The notes below the pieces were generated by a model. It made no database searches, had not been told where the DNA came from, and saw only the letters and a list, made by a program, of their open reading frames with translations. Positions 1 to 7,806 of a stretch of DNA of 27,498 bases are shown in pieces. Position 1 is the stretch's first letter, and each line of letters begins with the position of its first letter. The stretch comes from a virus: positions 1 through 27,498 of IMG/VR virus record IMGVR_UViG_3300047551_001361. The stretch is one strand, 5' to 3'. Both the position numbers and the translations under genes were made by a program.

Positions 1-253
1 ATGGTAAGATGCCCGTAATAAACTGAATCGCATCAGGGCAGTTAATCCACTGTCTGTCTATGTCGATTTGTTTAATTTGATGTTTTAGGTACATCTGCTG
101 TGTACCATCATAGTGATAATCGTTGAAGAAAGCTAAGGCATCATCTATTCTATCTTCAACTTGATCATCGTCTACATTAATTTGTACAACTGGATGCCCT
201 AGGCGTCTTAGGCAGTAATCTTTGAATTGTGCTCTGGTCGTTATTTTTGCCAT
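1..253 (-). CDS. gp13: gp13-like neck protein, N-terminal part (runs off left edge)
   Basis: The frame opens with ATG at 253 and stays open for 84 codons to the window edge, so only the N-terminus is visible. It begins MAKITTRAQFKDYCLRRLGH and continues with an acidic helical stretch (VDDDQVEDRIDDALAFFNDY) and HYDG. This matches the start of T4 gp13, which I recall as LKDVILRRLGAP followed by LYGEYHFDG, and is close to the marine T4-like versions. In T4, gp13 and gp14 form the neck that closes the filled head and joins it to the tail. An AGGTGG ribosome-binding site lies just upstream, and an exact late promoter (277-284) lies 24 bases before the ATG. Its place after the fibre genes copies the T4 order (wac then 13). 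The identification is from memory of the family, not from a search. Confidence 0.88.
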   Translation of the reverse strand, partial: MAKITTRAQFKDYCLRRLGHPVVQINVDDDQVEDRIDDALAFFNDYHYDGTQQMYLKHQIKQIDIDRQWINCPDAIQFITGILP

Positions 254-276
254 TTTCCACCTATAGTTTTATTTTG

Positions 277-284
277 TATTTATA
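277..284 (-). promoter_or_regulatory. T4-type late promoter upstream of gp13
   Basis: The minus strand reads TATAAATA, an exact match to the T4 late promoter recognised by the phage late sigma factor (gp55) with the sliding clamp. It ends 24 bases before the gp13 ATG, leaving room for a short leader with the AGGTGG site. The TAA stop of the upstream glycosyltransferase gene (280-282) lies inside the octamer. Confidence 0.75.
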
Positions 285-1962
285 ACTTCCTAAAACACAT
301 CAAGTTATTAACAAACCAACCAATATGATATCCACGTTTACAAAATTCTATACAGTCATAAGTCATTTTCTCATCGTATATTAGACCTAAACCCTCAAAT
401 TTTTCTTTCCAAAAGTGTTTATGTCTACAATTTATATGACGATGCCCGCCTTGCCCTGGTCTGGCTGCTGTCCACATTAAAGTAGAATTAGATTTCATGC
501 TATCAAAAACTGCTTTGACTATATCATCTGAGTATTGAGGGTCAATATGTTCTGCGACTTCAAATGAAATGACGAATTCTGATTTATATTTTCCGTTTAA
601 TTTTAGTAAATCTTCTTGTATCAAATAATTTTTTTCATCGACTCTTTTGTCTATGTCAATACCAAGACAAGGGATACCAATCTGATTTAAAGAATAAGTG
701 TGAATTCCTGGACCACATCCTAAATCCAATGCTTCTTTAGGATTAATATAAGATTTAATCCATTCAGCAAGTCTATTTGCAAAAGGTTTTTCTTCTTCTT
801 GTATTGTGTCGAAATCGATTTTATCTGAATTTTGTGGCAATATTTTTTGCATAAAATCTAAATCTGTTCTGTTTTCATTTACACGATACCATCCTTTGTC
901 ATTATGTACATCTAAAACAGACTGAAAAAACTCTTCATATTTTGAAGCAACTGCTTCTAAAGAGAAATTATTGATTGCCCAATCTCTACAGTTTTGCGGA
1001 TTTATTTTTTCTATATTCCTAGCTGCCCAAACAAAATGATCAAAAGTTCTGCAACGATATCCAGTAAGCCCGTGTATATTGTTTTCAGTAAAAGATCCCC
1101 AATCAGTAGTAATTGTTGGTGTTCCAGAAAATAAACATTCTACCTGTACTCCACCAAAAGGTTCTATATAAAAACTTGCGACAAAAGCCCCTTTAGCTTT
1201 CGACATTAATTGTTTTCTTTTTTCTACATCGGCATATCCAACAAACTCTACGTGATCCGGCACTTTATCATATCCACAATCTTTTAAATTGTTTTGTCCA
1301 GCTACAACTAATTTGGCACCAATCTCTTTTGTTGTCTGAATTGCAACATGAATACCCTTTCCTTCATACACTCTACCAAGAAATAGAAAATAATCATCTT
1401 TTTCTTTCGAGAAATGAAAGTCATCAGGATCAAAATAATTTGGAATCACAGTATCATACCAACTTTGTTGGCAAGAACCGACAGCATTTAAGCCGTAATA
1501 AGCATGATAAATTGCATACGATTCGAAAATTTTATATTTTGCCCAATGACCGCCTGCATATCCAATGCCTGGTTCAACACAGATCAAATCTGGGTGTGCA
1601 TCACAAACTGGTCGGTGACCAGAACCCCAAAAGGGTAAAATAAAATCGTCTTTTCTTTTTCTTCTATAGATTTCTTTTATTGCATTTGCATAAAAAGTTT
1701 GATATGCATGATCGCCAGTATTGAAAGTGAAAAATTTTTCTCTCCAATTATAATCACCATAGGCGATTTTCAAATCTTCGTTTGTAGTGACCGTGACATG
1801 CTCTGTACACTGTAAGTTGGAATCTTCATGACCATAATGAATTACTTCATGACCTCTATCAGTCATCATCTTACCAAACTTAAAAACTTTTTGTGTATAG
1901 GCACAAGCCACATATTCTTTATTCGTAACGGTATGCGGCAAACCTAATATGTGAAACCTCAT
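280..1962 (-). CDS. Glycosyltransferase (GT4-type) fused to SAM-dependent methyltransferase
   Basis: I place the start at ATG 1962 (560 aa), preceded by AAGGA at 8-base spacing; the frame can be read back to a TTG at 1980, but that codon lacks a good site. Residues about 1-345 look like a GT-B fold retaining glycosyltransferase of family GT4: LGRVYEGKG at about 195-203 opens the nucleotide-sugar domain, and the E-x7-E signature EPFGGVQVE lies at 267-275. Residues about 395-560 are a class I methyltransferase: motif I LDLGCGPG near 412-419, the acidic loop GIDID near 434, and EVAEHI at 468-473. No signal peptide or membrane segment is seen, so it should act in the host cytoplasm. The acceptor is unknown. 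It is the last gene of the unit that begins with the collagen-like fibre, directly before gp13, so a virion protein or its glycan is a plausible target; that is inference. Confidence 0.85.
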   Translation of the reverse strand: MRFHILGLPHTVTNKEYVACAYTQKVFKFGKMMTDRGHEVIHYGHEDSNLQCTEHVTVTTNEDLKIAYGDYNWREKFFTFNTGDHAYQTFYANAIKEIYRRKRKDDFILPFWGSGHRPVCDAHPDLICVEPGIGYAGGHWAKYKIFESYAIYHAYYGLNAVGSCQQSWYDTVIPNYFDPDDFHFSKEKDDYFLFLGRVYEGKGIHVAIQTTKEIGAKLVVAGQNNLKDCGYDKVPDHVEFVGYADVEKRKQLMSKAKGAFVASFYIEPFGGVQVECLFSGTPTITTDWGSFTENNIHGLTGYRCRTFDHFVWAARNIEKINPQNCRDWAINNFSLEAVASKYEEFFQSVLDVHNDKGWYRVNENRTDLDFMQKILPQNSDKIDFDTIQEEEKPFANRLAEWIKSYINPKEALDLGCGPGIHTYSLNQIGIPCLGIDIDKRVDEKNYLIQEDLLKLNGKYKSEFVISFEVAEHIDPQYSDDIVKAVFDSMKSNSTLMWTAARPGQGGHRHINCRHKHFWKEKFEGLGLIYDEKMTYDCIEFCKRGYHIGWFVNNLMCFRKL

Positions 1963-1982
1963 AATAAAATTCCTTAACAATG

Positions 1983-2735
1983 TTATCTAACAAATGGTCT
2001 TAAATTAAAGTCTCTCCAATATCCAACCTCTCTCGGGTCTGTTCGAACAGAATCGAAATCTTCACTGGATATAATCCCAGATTCAATCGTGTTTGCAATA
2101 AAAGGATTTCTTGGCGAATAATTAACTGTTCCTTCGACACTAGGTTTTATATCATTAATGCTAAAATCTTTATATGTTTTTTCATCTTGAAGTGTTAATA
2201 GAACAGTATTTGCGATTGCAGTTAAAGGGGCAGAAGGTTTTGTGAAGTTTGATGTATATAGGCCTGTTCCTTTAAGTATTCTCAAGTTCGAAATATAACC
2301 TTTAAAATCTAAAGTATTATCGAGTCCAGATATTGCTACTCTAGGTCTATTGTTTACTCCAACCAAATATGTATTGGTATCTGCATAGGTTGTTCCGACT
2401 TGAGTTCCATCTAAAAATAATCTAGTATTCGATGAGAATTTTGATAGAGCGACATGATACCATCTATTTACTGAAATTGTTCCTCCAGTTATTCTATCGG
2501 CAGCATTGGTATAATATCTCAAATTATTTGCGCTTGTCGACAAATATAAAGTTGGATAAAACCCCTGAGTTGCAGTAGGTCTGAAATCTATGAGCGAATG
2601 AGTTCCTGTGAAAGATAGTATATAGAACCATAGCTCTATAGTAAAATCTCCGGAGGAAAAACTAAAATCTGATTGGCCGGAGTAGTAAATGAAATCGTCG
2701 GTTCCATCAAAATAAACACTATTTTCACCAGACAT
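1983..2735 (-). CDS. LamG/concanavalin A-like lectin-fold structural protein
   Basis: The 250-aa product has the hallmarks of a LamG (laminin G-like jelly-roll) domain over residues about 3-170: VYFDGTDDFIYYSG, then FTIELWFY, RWYHVALSK, a LFLDGTQVG hairpin, and the closing GYISNLRILKGTGLYT strand pair followed by a Pro-rich exit. Such domains often bind sugars and are common on tail tips and fibres of marine phages. The last 60 residues (ending WRDFNLRPFVR) are not recognised and may dock it to a partner. The ATG lies two bases after the stop of the 67-aa gene with no strong ribosome-binding site, suggesting translational coupling. A host-surface glycan as ligand is inferred. Confidence 0.8.
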   Translation of the reverse strand: MSGENSVYFDGTDDFIYYSGQSDFSFSSGDFTIELWFYILSFTGTHSLIDFRPTATQGFYPTLYLSTSANNLRYYTNAADRITGGTISVNRWYHVALSKFSSNTRLFLDGTQVGTTYADTNTYLVGVNNRPRVAISGLDNTLDFKGYISNLRILKGTGLYTSNFTKPSAPLTAIANTVLLTLQDEKTYKDFSINDIKPSVEGTVNYSPRNPFIANTIESGIISSEDFDSVRTDPREVGYWRDFNLRPFVR

Positions 2736-2737
2736 AA

Positions 2738-2941
2738 TTAATTATACCATTCTTGTTTTTGTTGTTCAGTTCGAGAAGTTTTTGGAAAAGAGTAAGGAAG
2801 AGTTCCTAAAGCATATCTGAAAGAATTTAAACCGGTTAAATAAGTATTTTCATTCGAAATGATAGTTCCTTTTTGAGAACTAGAAGCTACTTGTACACTT
2901 AAATAAGTATTTTCATTATCTAAAATAATACCATCGGGCAT
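2738..2941 (-). CDS. Small repeat-containing protein (67 aa), function unknown
   Basis: ATG at 2941 follows AAAGG at 7-base spacing, and the gene fits exactly between its neighbours (1-base gap upstream, 2-base gap downstream), which supports it being real. The N-terminal half holds two copies of a 21-residue unit with the core NENTYL (IILDNENTYLSV and TIISNENTYLTG), backed by a 19-base direct DNA repeat. The C-terminus (TSRTEQQKQEWYN) is polar and charged. No family is recognised. Lying between a probable adhesin and a LamG protein, it may be a small adaptor or a fibre fragment; this is a guess. Confidence 0.65.
   Translation of the reverse strand: MPDGIILDNENTYLSVQVASSSQKGTIISNENTYLTGLNSFRYALGTLPYSFPKTSRTEQQKQEWYN
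2836..2917. repeat. 19-base direct repeat, two copies 63 bases apart
   Basis: The same 19 bases (TTAAATAAGT then ATTTTCATT on the plus strand) occur at 2836-2854 and 2899-2917. The spacing of 63 bases keeps frame and produces the duplicated NENTYL unit of the 67-aa protein. Confidence 0.85.
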
Positions 2942-2942
2942 T

Positions 2943-4088
2943 TTATGCCTTTCTTACTGCTAAAGCGAATCCGCTTGGCAGCTGCGAGTAAGTACCTCCG
3001 GCGGTATTTAGAAATACATTTGTTGTATCTCCTACTAGATAAACATAAGTGTTCGCTCCTACAGTAAAAGTATCGAAAGTATTTCCTATGTCATTCTCGA
3101 CTCTATATACATCAGCCAAACTACTGATATACATATGAGGTATTCCTATATGATGTTGATGATAAAAGAGTGGCTGCATATAAATGGCGTTTTGTCCTGT
3201 ACTCGATTTGGTGAATGTAGTGGGTACAGAGGTACTGGTGTCAGATTCTGCCAGTAGAGGCATTTCTTCTTGTTGATTATTAACTCCCCCCCAAGAAGTG
3301 GAATTTCTTATATTATATAATCCACTTGTTACTGTAGTTGAAGGATTATAATGATTCAACTGTATAAAAACGTCATATTTATAATTCTGAACAGCGATCG
3401 GTACTGTATAAGTAGGATGAGTTATCGTTACTAACGCAGCTTGAGTTGTAGTATTAGTCCAGTAATGACAGCGATGAAAAAAAACAAATGGAGCAACATT
3501 TCTAAAGATGCTTATTGGAGTTTCTGTGGTTTCGATGCATCCAGTAAATGCTCTTTGAGTTGTGTTTGCACTTGCCGTTCCGAACATTATTAAATGTCTT
3601 TGACTCCAACTTAAAGTTATGAAATTTCCAGTAAATTGGTGAAACAGATCGTTAACGGTGGCAGTTGTTGCGGTTTGATAGTAGGTTTCATTAGATAATA
3701 CAGTATTGGAAGTTGCACCAGTAGCGCAAGTTAATTTAACTCCTCCGGCTGTGGAAGTTTGAAATAAAGCAGATCCTCCTGCTTGTCCGGCTCCCCCATT
3801 AGCTATTTGACTACTAATTCTAATATATTTTAATTTTGTATTACTACTCTGACAAGGGGCAGTCAACACCCAGGATGTATTAGTATTTCCTTTTACACCA
3901 TGTGCGGCTGGATACAAAAAATCCCAGTTACTATTTTGTGTATTGACTATTTCACTCAAAGTTTTATCTGCAACAGTTAATTGAGATGTTGAAGTATAAG
4001 TTCCGGTTATTACTCCCACTATATCATGCATGACATGAGTTATTGTATTTGCTCCTGCATTATCAAACCAAAGTTTTGCGTATCCCAT
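2943..4088 (-). CDS. Adhesin-like structural protein, paralogue of the preceding gene (381 aa)
   Basis: ATG at 4088 follows AAAGG at 6-base spacing. The protein begins MGYAKLWFDNAG and shares with the 337-aa product of 4090-5103 the N-terminal MGYAKL, DIVxVITG and SEIVNT elements, a central LSWSxxH stretch, an SG(L/V)YN motif, and a C-terminal VGIPxxxxSxLxxVYR followed by F(T)VGxNxYVY. The two are therefore tandem paralogues that have diverged strongly in the middle. The composition (Thr, Ser, Asn, aromatic residues, few charges) fits an extracellular beta-rich fibre tip. No catalytic motif is seen. It has a His-rich stretch (YHQHHIGIPHMY), which could bind metal. The role as receptor-binding protein is inferred from composition and context. 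Confidence 0.72.
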   Translation of the reverse strand: MGYAKLWFDNAGANTITHVMHDIVGVITGTYTSTSQLTVADKTLSEIVNTQNSNWDFLYPAAHGVKGNTNTSWVLTAPCQSSNTKLKYIRISSQIANGGAGQAGGSALFQTSTAGGVKLTCATGATSNTVLSNETYYQTATTATVNDLFHQFTGNFITLSWSQRHLIMFGTASANTTQRAFTGCIETTETPISIFRNVAPFVFFHRCHYWTNTTTQAALVTITHPTYTVPIAVQNYKYDVFIQLNHYNPSTTVTSGLYNIRNSTSWGGVNNQQEEMPLLAESDTSTSVPTTFTKSSTGQNAIYMQPLFYHQHHIGIPHMYISSLADVYRVENDIGNTFDTFTVGANTYVYLVGDTTNVFLNTAGGTYSQLPSGFALAVRKA

Positions 4089-4089
4089 A

Positions 4090-5103
4090 TTAAGCCTTTA
4101 AAAAAGCAATTCCAAAATTTCCCGTGCTACTTGTTATACTTGTTGAGAGATTAAAATAAACATAATTATTCGACCCAACAGTAAATACTGTTTCCGGAGT
4201 GGCGGCGCTATGTGCTAGTCTATAAACCTTAGATAATTCACTTAGGTTAATCACAGGTATACCTACTGTAGGTAAACTCCAATATAAAGGAACGAATGGA
4301 TATGCATTATTCCCACTCGAATCTAAACTGACTATTGGATTAAATACTGCTCTCGTAACTGTTCCAAACCCGGATGTTCCAAAATTGTAAACTCCACTTG
4401 TAGATGATGTAGAGGGCTGATGAACAGATATTCCTTGAAAAAGTATAGCTTCGGCTGTTGATGTTCCGGGTGTTGTGGTTGTTATGAAAGTATTTGCGTT
4501 TAAGTATTTAATATTATATTGACAAACAGGACTTGTATTCGTAAATTGAGTTAACGATGTTTCTGGATATTCGAAAGAACCTAAAATTCCTGTCCCTGTC
4601 CCAGAAGAGGCTGCCGTTAATCCATATATCACAACATGGTTATTGCTCCAACTCAAATATAAATTAGTATTTGTTGCATCAACTTTAATCAAATATCTTC
4701 CGAGTCCAGTAGCTCCGGAACTTGTACTATAGAAAGTGGAGTTAGTTACTGTTGATGAATTTGTTGCCGAACTTACTGTACTAAATCCTAATCCTGCTGC
4801 CGTAGTGCTAAATGCGGCAGAAGTTCCCCAAGCAGTTCCGTTTGATGATTGCCACCATGTATAATGTTTCTTTCCAGCCGTTACACAAGGAGACTCTAAA
4901 ACATATCGAGTAGTGCTTTGTTCTACGCTACCATAAGTAACCGTCAAATTCTGATTGAGTGTATTAACTATTTCTGAATTGGTCGTACTTGCAAAAGTTA
5001 AATTAGAAACGTTTGCAACATTACCAGTAATTACTCGAACTATATCAAATAAAGCATTTGCTGTAGTTACCGTTGTCGCAAAATTTAATTTCGCATATCC
5101 CAT
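4090..5103 (-). CDS. Adhesin-like structural protein, paralogue of the following gene (337 aa)
   Basis: The ATG at 5103 shares its A with the TAA stop of the 65-aa gene (TAATG), so translation is likely coupled. The product starts MGYAKLNFATTV and carries the same pattern as its neighbour: DIVRVITG, NSEIVNTLNQN, LSWSNNH, SGVYN, VGIPVINLSELSKVYR and FTVGSNNYVYF near the C-terminus. The shared ends and variable middle resemble a duplicated fibre-tip or adhesin gene diversifying its binding surface. It is low in charge and rich in Ser and Thr, as expected for a virion surface beta protein. I do not recognise a named family. Confidence 0.72.
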   Translation of the reverse strand: MGYAKLNFATTVTTANALFDIVRVITGNVANVSNLTFASTTNSEIVNTLNQNLTVTYGSVEQSTTRYVLESPCVTAGKKHYTWWQSSNGTAWGTSAAFSTTAAGLGFSTVSSATNSSTVTNSTFYSTSSGATGLGRYLIKVDATNTNLYLSWSNNHVVIYGLTAASSGTGTGILGSFEYPETSLTQFTNTSPVCQYNIKYLNANTFITTTTPGTSTAEAILFQGISVHQPSTSSTSGVYNFGTSGFGTVTRAVFNPIVSLDSSGNNAYPFVPLYWSLPTVGIPVINLSELSKVYRLAHSAATPETVFTVGSNNYVYFNLSTSITSSTGNFGIAFLKA

Positions 5104-5300
5104 TATTCTACTCTTGTGTAATCTGGATGAGTAAATTCATTTGATACAACTACATAAAATCCTGTTGAATCGGAAAAAGTATGAATCGATTGATTTGCAT
5201 CTGTAAGAGCTTGTAAATCAGTTTTATTTCTAGCACACCTATAGACGATTGCATTTTCAGATAAATTAAATTTTTCTTTAATTGTTTGTAGATCCGACAT
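5103..5300 (-). CDS. Small hypothetical protein (65 aa)
   Basis: ATG at 5300 follows GGAG at about 6-base spacing, and the stop overlaps the next start by one base, so the gene is well supported by layout. The product (MSDLQTIKEKFNLSENAIVY... ending HPDYTRVE) has a short N-terminal helix and then probable beta strands, with one Cys. It is more polar and charged than the fibres around it. It has no recognisable family. A small chaperone or tail accessory protein cotranslated with the paralogous adhesins is possible but unproven. Confidence 0.65.
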   Translation of the reverse strand: MSDLQTIKEKFNLSENAIVYRCARNKTDLQALTDANQSIHTFSDSTGFYVVVSNEFTHPDYTRVE

Positions 5301-5313
5301 TTATTTCTCCAAT

Positions 5314-7770
5314 TTATGTTTCAACATATTCAAATATTAAAGACAAATCTTCTCCTGTTGCCAATGTTCCTACAGCAGTTATATCTACAGTAATATAGTC
5401 TCCTTGGACTACAGTTATTGTAGTGTTTACAACATTACTTGTAGTATTTGCAACAAGTGCTATATTTGCATTCGAGATTCCATTTTTATTTATTCGTATA
5501 TAAGCATTCGCACCACTTGGAGCAGTTGTCAAAAAGGTCAACATTCTATTAATTTCATATCCTTTGTTTATCCACCACCTTTTTGTTCCATTAAAAACAG
5601 AAAGTGATCCACTTAAATCTAACGTTTTAACTAACTTAGCTGGACCAGTTGCTCCTTGTATTCCATTTGATCCGGTAGCTCCTGTTGGTCCTGTAGCTCC
5701 TGTTGCACCACCAGGATCACCTTGCGGTCCTGTAGCTCCTGTTGCACCACCAGGATCACCTTGTGGTCCTGTAGCTCCTGTTGGTCCCGTGGCTCCTGTT
5801 GGACCCGTGGCTCCGCTTGAGCCTTGCGGTCCTGTAGCTCCTGTTGCACCACCAGGATCACCTTGTGGTCCTGTAGCTCCTGTTGGCCCAGTAGCTCCTG
5901 TTGGTCCAGTAGCTCCTGTTGGTCCAGTAGCTCCTGTTGTTCCTGCCCCTGTAGAGCCCTGAGGTCCAGTTGCTCCTGTTGTTCCTGTAGCACCAGGCAC
6001 TCCCGTAGCTCCTGTTGCTCCAGTAGAACCGCTCGGACCTGTAGCCCCTGTGGTTCCAACAACACCAGTAGCTCCAGTTGAGCCCGTTGCTCCATCTATA
6101 CCTTGCGAACCTGTTGCGCCCTGTGGACCAGTAGAGCCTTGAACCCCAGTTGCACCAGTTGCACCTTGTGTGCCTGTGGCTCCTTGAACCCCAGTAGCTC
6201 CTGTGGAACCAGTAGCACCATCTTGTCCTGAGACACCAGAAGATCCTGTGGCTCCTTGTGGTCCTGTAACACCAGTTGCTCCTTGTGGACCCGTTGCCCC
6301 ATCAGAACCTGTGGCTCCTTGAATGCCAGTGGCTCCAGTAGCTCCTGTTTCTCCGATATCTCCTGTTCGGGCAAAAGTTACAATTACGTTTGCATTATCA
6401 GCTAAGGAAATTATTCCAGACAAATAGTCTACTGGAACTTCAAAATAATTATTGCCATGCGTATGACTTCCTGTAATAGAAAACATCGCATAATTTGCTG
6501 TATTCGACTCTTCTGTTACCGAAAAATGTCCTTTTATAGTCGAAGTGCTATCATCTATTGTCTGTAAATAAGAAAAATTATTTAAAGAATTGAGGTCGGT
6601 GTAGTTTATATACAGAGTATTCGCGGAAGAAAAATCAGAATTATTAAATTTTAAATAGCCTGAACCAGGATCACTATCAGAAATATCTGTATCGAAAAGA
6701 TATTCGAAAGATGCCCCACCAAAACTTCCTGCCGGACCGGTTGCTCCTTGGGATCCAGTAGCACCGGTTGCGCCTATTCCGGTTGCTCCTTGGGATCCAG
6801 TAGCACCAGTCGAGCCTTGTGAACCTGCTGGTCCTGTAGATCCGGTTGCCCCATCTGATCCAGAAGTTCCTGTAGCACCTATTGGACCTGTTGCGCCAGT
6901 TGATCCTTGAACTCCTGTTGCGCCTTGAACTCCTGTTGCACCTTGTTCTCCTGTGGCTCCCTGAACCCCGGTTGAACCTGTAGCTCCCTGTGATCCGGTA
7001 GACCCTTGAGGACCTGTTGCTCCAGTTGATCCAATATCTCCAGTGGCTCCTTGGAGACCAGTAGACCCTTGAGGTCCTGTTGCTCCAGAAGAACCGATTG
7101 CGCCAGTAGATCCAATATCTCCAGGATCTCCTTGAGGTCCTGTTGCGCCTTGAGGTCCTGTTGCACCAGTCGCACCATCAGGACCAATAGGGCCAGTAGA
7201 TCCATCAGGACCTGTAGCTCCAGTAGCGCCATCAGGCCCTACAGGGCCAGTTGTTCCTGTCGCACCTATGTCCCCAGGATCGCCTTGTGGTCCAAGTTGT
7301 CCTGTTGCCCCAGTTGCTCCCGAATTTCCTTGAGGGCCTGTAGCTCCAGTAGCACCAATGACATTTGTAGCATCAAATTTTATTGATTTGATATTACTTG
7401 TTGTATTCGTTGAAATAGTTATATTATTACCAGAAATAAACTCGATTGTATCTAAACCTTGAGCTACAAGAGTATTACTTCCGTTAACTATCCAATACTT
7501 AAATGTGCTGTTAATACCAATGAGAATCTCGCCCGGAGATAATTCATTGACATTAAAACCAGATTCATCTTCGAAACGAAGAGTGTTTACATTGCTGAAT
7601 GCATTTGTTATGTTGCTGTTAGCATCACGAATGCTAACGGTTAAAACTGACGGGCCTGTCGCACCTTGTGATCCGGCTATCGTGGGACCTACCCAATAAC
7701 CGGCTGTATTTATGACTGCTGTATTGCCTACAGTCAAGCCATTTTTGACTATAAAATCTTTTTGCGACAA
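5314..7770 (-). CDS. Collagen-like tail fibre protein with TTG start (818 aa)
   Basis: The start must be TTG at 7770 or later: an in-frame TGA lies two codons upstream, and an AGGGG element precedes the TTG by about 10 bases. It gives [15 protein letters not shown], a usual N-terminal attachment sequence of marine phage fibres. Residues 1-138 are non-collagenous. Collagen-type Gly-x-y triplets, mostly GAT, GPT and GPQ, run over about 139-350 and 470-710. A roughly 115-residue globular domain lies between the blocks, and a 108-residue beta domain ([11 protein letters not shown]... LIFEYVET) ends the protein. Triplet phase breaks occur at [17 protein letters not shown] and the GDPGGATG units, which would kink the helix. 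It probably forms a trimeric fibre with the C-terminal domain as tip and trimerisation head. An exact late promoter lies at 7797-7804. Threonine in most triplets offers many possible O-glycosylation sites. Confidence 0.85.
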   Translation of the reverse strand: MSQKDFIVKNGLTVGNTAVINTAGYWVGPTIAGSQGATGPSVLTVSIRDANSNITNAFSNVNTLRFEDESGFNVNELSPGEILIGINSTFKYWIVNGSNTLVAQGLDTIEFISGNNITISTNTTSNIKSIKFDATNVIGATGATGPQGNSGATGATGQLGPQGDPGDIGATGTTGPVGPDGATGATGPDGSTGPIGPDGATGATGPQGATGPQGDPGDIGSTGAIGSSGATGPQGSTGLQGATGDIGSTGATGPQGSTGSQGATGSTGVQGATGEQGATGVQGATGVQGSTGATGPIGATGTSGSDGATGSTGPAGSQGSTGATGSQGATGIGATGATGSQGATGPAGSFGGASFEYLFDTDISDSDPGSGYLKFNNSDFSSANTLYINYTDLNSLNNFSYLQTIDDSTSTIKGHFSVTEESNTANYAMFSITGSHTHGNNYFEVPVDYLSGIISLADNANVIVTFARTGDIGETGATGATGIQGATGSDGATGPQGATGVTGPQGATGSSGVSGQDGATGSTGATGVQGATGTQGATGATGVQGSTGPQGATGSQGIDGATGSTGATGVVGTTGATGPSGSTGATGATGVPGATGTTGATGPQGSTGAGTTGATGPTGATGPTGATGPTGATGPQGDPGGATGATGPQGSSGATGPTGATGPTGATGPQGDPGGATGATGPQGDPGGATGATGPTGATGSNGIQGATGPAKLVKTLDLSGSLSVFNGTKRWWINKGYEINRMLTFLTTAPSGANAYIRINKNGISNANIALVANTTSNVVNTTITVVQGDYITVDITAVGTLATGEDLSLIFEYVET
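5687..5866. repeat. 39-base repeats encoding a 13-aa collagen unit
   Basis: Units of 39 bases start at 5687 and 5726 in tandem, with a further copy at 5828-5866; they differ by at most a base or two. Each encodes the 13-residue step containing [13 protein letters not shown]. Identity at synonymous positions suggests recent copying rather than selection on protein alone. Confidence 0.8.
5879..5932. repeat. 18-base tandem repeats encoding GPTGAT
   Basis: Three consecutive 18-base units (5879-5896, 5897-5914, 5915-5932) are identical except for one base in the first. They encode consecutive GPTGAT hexapeptides of the collagen-like fibre. Confidence 0.8.
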
Positions 7771-7786
7771 GGTTCACTTTCCCCTT

Positions 7787-7806
7787 TATATAAGATTATT
7801 TATATA
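7787..7806. repeat. Short inverted repeat overlapping the collagen-gene late promoter
   Basis: The arms TATATAA (7787-7793) and TTATATA (7800-7806) are perfect inverses around a 6-base loop, with flanking CC and GG that could also pair past a 2-base bulge. The right arm covers most of the TATAAATA octamer. In such AT-rich DNA this may be chance. Confidence 0.4.
7797..7804 (-). promoter_or_regulatory. T4-type late promoter upstream of collagen-like fibre
   Basis: The minus strand reads TATAAATA exactly, ending 27 bases before the TTG start at 7770. The TAA stop of the 197-aa gene (7800-7802) lies within it, the same arrangement as the gp13 promoter. Confidence 0.75.

Noticed and set aside
1329-1643. 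Plus-strand 104-codon frame inside the glycosyltransferase gene
   Set aside because: It lies wholly within a gene with clear catalytic motifs on the minus strand, and its product has no domain-like character.
1978-1980. TTG start for the glycosyltransferase-methyltransferase
   Set aside because: The ATG at 1962 has AAGGA at ideal spacing and begins the expected N-terminal strand (MRFHILGLP).
5687-5866. Regular repeats resembling a CRISPR array
   Set aside because: The repeats are coding, in frame, without unique spacers, and vary as expected of collagen triplets.
5564-5962. Plus-strand frame encoding a Pro-rich repeat ([11 protein letters not shown] type)
   Set aside because: It is the antisense shadow of the collagen-like gene; the repeats come from the Gly-x-y codons, and every supported gene here is on the minus strand.
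5631-7232. Minus-strand alternative frames rich in Gln and Leu (5631-6095, 6096-6374, 6879-7232)
   Set aside because: They are frame-shifted readings of the low-complexity collagen repeats.
7707-7714. CATAAATA inside the collagen gene as a promoter
   Set aside because: It has one mismatch, is inside a coding region and precedes no start codon.
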